Positions 61,916 to 64,000 of a DNA stretch of 64,000 nt are shown here, in pieces. The notes under the pieces were generated by a model. It ran no database searches and was not told the DNA's origin. It saw nothing but the letters and a program-made list of their open reading frames with translations. Made by a program: the position numbers and the translations under genes. The DNA is from Flammeovirga sp. OC4 (GTDB taxonomy: Bacteria > Bacteroidota > Bacteroidia > Cytophagales > Flammeovirgaceae). Each line of letters begins with the position of its first letter. Position 1 is the stretch's first letter. The DNA is taken from contig NZ_JTAM01000048.1 in assembly GCF_000812565.1 (NCBI RefSeq), forward strand, positions 1-64,000, in the 5' to 3' direction.

Positions 61916-62170
61916 CAATTGTAAGAAATTTGTTGTTATCGTTAATGAAATTACCTGTTTGTTCACCTATTCAGCTTATAAAAAGTTCGCCTATGTGAAT
62001 TACTTGCTTTTATAAAGCTCTACTTATTTTTTAATCTATCGTCACTTCAAAGATGGTCAACTTATCAGATATTTTCATCTATTTACAAGTCACATTAATT
62101 CATTTTTATTACTACATTTTCACTACAAAACCCCATTTTAAGTAGCATAGACGCATAAAAACGAAAAAAA

Positions 62171-62192
62171 CCGATACACTTTCATGCATCGG
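62171..62192 (-). terminator. Terminator after the PAP2 gene
   Basis: The hairpin CCGAT/ATCGG with an inner helix is followed on the minus strand by GTTTTTTTCG. It serves the gene ending at 62219. Confidence 0.7.
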
Positions 62193-62218
62193 CTTATCTT
62201 TTATTTTCAATAATCAGG

Positions 62219-62794
62219 TTATTTCTCCAAGTGAATTTGATACTTGTTTTGTACCCAATAAATAATTTCTCTAGCAAGGTAAACTGACAATATTCCGACA
62301 AGCCACCCTCCAAAAATATCTCCAACGAAATGAACTCCTACCGCAATTCTACTATAAGAATACAAAGCGGTCCAAATAAAGAAGATCCATGACCACTTCA
62401 CTTGTTTATGCCATTCTAAAAAGAAAAACAAAGCGATAGCCATAGAGGTTGAAGCGTGTGAAGAAACAAAACCTACAGGTCCACCTCGGTAATCATTAAG
62501 GTAATGTACCATATCCTTAATTACTGGATCATGTGTAGGTCTTGGCCTATTGACCAAAGGCTTGAAAATTTGAGAAGCAATCACATCTGCTAACCCAATT
62601 GCGATGCCTAAACCTACCAACCAAAATACTGTTCTTTTCCAACCAAACTTCAAGTAAGAAAAAATAATGATGAACAAGTATAAGGGCCACGAATTAATAG
62701 GCGTAGTAATCCACCAAAAAAAAGTATCTGATAATGTTGTATGATGACTATTTAAGTAGAGAAATAATTCTCTTTCCCAACCGAATGGCTCCAT
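62219..62794 (-). CDS. PAP2-family membrane phosphatase
   Basis: The 191-residue membrane protein has the three PAP2 motifs: KPLVNRPRP (about residues 72-80), SSHAST (about 112-117, with the PSGH-like histidine) and SRIAVGVHFVGDIFGG (about 151-166). It has five or six membrane helices. Such enzymes remove phosphate from phosphatidic acid, undecaprenyl pyrophosphate or lipid A. It begins one base after the stop of the glycosyltransferase gene, so both may act on the same lipid-linked substrate. Confidence 0.93.
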   Translation of the reverse strand: MEPFGWERELFLYLNSHHTTLSDTFFWWITTPINSWPLYLFIIIFSYLKFGWKRTVFWLVGLGIAIGLADVIASQIFKPLVNRPRPTHDPVIKDMVHYLNDYRGGPVGFVSSHASTSMAIALFFFLEWHKQVKWSWIFFIWTALYSYSRIAVGVHFVGDIFGGWLVGILSVYLAREIIYWVQNKYQIHLEK

Positions 62795-62795
62795 A

Positions 62796-64000
62796 TTAAT
62801 TTATTTTATGCGTTTTTTCATAAGGATCTGGAAAAGGATAGTTGTCTTTATATCCTTTCAAACGATACAAATAGGCATACCTCATCAGTTTCCCTGCTCT
62901 TGTCACTTCTACTCTTCCTGCCTCTTCAATCGCTTCAAAGTATTCTGCAAACTGTCGGTTTACATCTCTGCCCCAATTGGTCACATTGACAAAGTAAACG
63001 TCCTCTCCTTTTTCTAATCCACCTCTGTATTGATTGATCCAAGCATACTTATGAATCTGATCCCAATTCCCCATCATGATCATCGGGTGATTATTAGGAT
63101 GTGCAACATAAAAATCGATATGGGTACCAGGGAACCACTCAAAGCCTACAAATTTGGCATTAGGTTTCATTTTTCCTTCTTGAACGTCCTTTTCAATAAT
63201 TGGCTTCAATTTTTTATTGATTTGTCTCCAACCATACATATCCTGAGTAAAATCCCACTCTCCAAAGTTGTGAGGATCTTCTAAATTCGTTTTCCCCAAG
63301 TTGATTGGGCTAAAATTGATGAGCCAATACGCTAATGCTAACACTACTGCAAGGAAAGTTGTAGAACCCACAATTCTTTTCGGTTTCCAAAGTCTCCAAG
63401 CATTTCTCGCTTTACTATCAATTAATTTTACTCTCCAATAAACCGCAGCGATAATAATCAGCGGTAAATACCCTGGACCTGACCAATGCGGTAATGTTTC
63501 CCTAAAAATAGCGAAAGAGGTAAACACCAAGATAAGTGGTAAACCATTGAATAAAAGGACTTGCAATGACTTCTTGTCCATTACTTTTTTACCTTTCGCA
63601 ATACCCACTAAAGCAGCTACGATGAGGTACCAATTCCATGGGTTATTATAAGCTATTTGACCACCAAATTCTCTAAAGAAATAATCCAATCTAAGTTCCA
63701 ACGTAGGTGTCACACGGTCTGAATGGAAAGTGAAGCTGATAAAATCATTCGCATAGTTCCAATACACAACAGGGAATAAACACACTACTGCAATGGCTCC
63801 TGCACCCCATAAACTCCAATCCGCAAACCATCTTCTATCACATACCAATACATACAAAGCAACTCCTAAACCAATGAAAGCTCCATGGTACTTTGACAAG
63901 CCTGCCAAACCAATCATCAAGCCCGCTAGTAAAAGGTTTTTTCTCGCTCTACTATCGATTTTTTCTACCGGAAGTGATTCTAATAAAAAGTAAATACTCA
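62796..64000 (-). CDS. ArnT/GT39-type membrane glycosyltransferase (5' end beyond window)
   Basis: The frame is open to the window end, so the true start lies beyond 64000; about 401 codons are visible. The visible part has multiple membrane segments (LLLAGLMIGLAGLSKYHGAF near the window edge, AGAIAVVCLFPVVYWNY, IVGSTTFLAVVLALAYWLINF) and ends with a soluble segment (FVGFEWFPGTHIDFYVAHP). The SKYHGAF motif is typical of GT39/ArnT-like PMT-family transferases, which move sugars from polyprenyl phosphate to lipid or protein acceptors. The tight link to the PAP2 gene supports a lipid-carrier pathway. The acceptor is unknown. Confidence 0.85.
   Translation of the reverse strand, partial: SIYFLLESLPVEKIDSRARKNLLLAGLMIGLAGLSKYHGAFIGLGVALYVLVCDRRWFADWSLWGAGAIAVVCLFPVVYWNYANDFISFTFHSDRVTPTLELRLDYFFREFGGQIAYNNPWNWYLIVAALVGIAKGKKVMDKKSLQVLLFNGLPLILVFTSFAIFRETLPHWSGPGYLPLIIIAAVYWRVKLIDSKARNAWRLWKPKRIVGSTTFLAVVLALAYWLINFSPINLGKTNLEDPHNFGEWDFTQDMYGWRQINKKLKPIIEKDVQEGKMKPNAKFVGFEWFPGTHIDFYVAHPNNHPMIMMGNWDQIHKYAWINQYRGGLEKGEDVYFVNVTNWGRDVNRQFAEYFEAIEEAGRVEVTRAGKLMRYAYLYRLKGYKDNYPFPDPYEKTHKIN

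Overview
The window is a low-GC chromosomal segment from a marine Bacteroidota, most likely a Flammeovirga-like member of the Cytophagales. The evidence is a Pfa-type polyunsaturated fatty acid synthase, the acpP-fabF-rnc order, many short exported beta-barrel and DUF2490 proteins, promoters with the Bacteroidota -7 box TAnnTTTG, and few Shine-Dalgarno sequences. The genus is inference. No rRNA, tRNA, CRISPR array, prophage or intact insertion sequence was recognised.

Layout. 1-4826 holds the 5' part of pfaA (minus strand) with at least five tandem acyl carrier domains. 5.9-7.1 kb has two TerD-family genes. 7.35-9.24 kb is a tight operon of a photolyase/cryptochrome-like flavoprotein, a flavin reductase-like protein and a 48-residue DUF2256 protein. 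10.3-14.9 kb is an Lrp/AsnC regulator divergent from an operon of aldehyde dehydrogenase, APH-type kinase and an enolase paralogue with changed active-site residues. 15.5-22.5 kb carries an SGNH hydrolase, a cyclic-nucleotide-binding/PlsC fusion and an exported WD40-caspase protein. 22.7-29.8 kb is mostly housekeeping: acpP, fabF, rnc, an NlpC/P60 lipoprotein with an apparently dead paralogue, and parE.

30-50.5 kb is the most unusual part: an accessory island of exported proteins (DUF2490, barrel-like proteins, alkyl-sulfatase-like, tannase-like, phosphodiesterase-like, DUF1254/DUF1214). Two kinds of control site lie in front of its operons. Site type A occurs five times: an ACAAT-type direct repeat with an exact 21-bp period, placed exactly 28 bp from the -7 box; one copy lies beside an AraC-family gene. 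Site type B occurs three times: a palindrome around ACCGTAACATACGGT, one copy lying between a DUF2490 gene and a divergent HTH/TolB-like/TPR regulator. Each proposed regulon has its own copy of the same two exported families, so the island looks like two duplicated and diverged regulons.

50.6-64 kb holds a CPBP protease, a possible LAS peptidase, an HxlR regulator with palindromic operators facing an NmrA-type protein, two SDR enzymes, a second AraC regulator, an alpha/beta hydrolase-YigZ-EI24-lipoprotein operon, and a PAP2 phosphatase next to a glycosyltransferase cut by the window end.

A non-autonomous, MITE-like element of about 390 bp occurs four times (5.5, 9.8, 15.0 and 58.2 kb), with inverted ends TACATTGTAAACTAA and short flanking direct repeats, plus two isolated ends. 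All functions are read from sequence motifs and family knowledge; no database search was possible.
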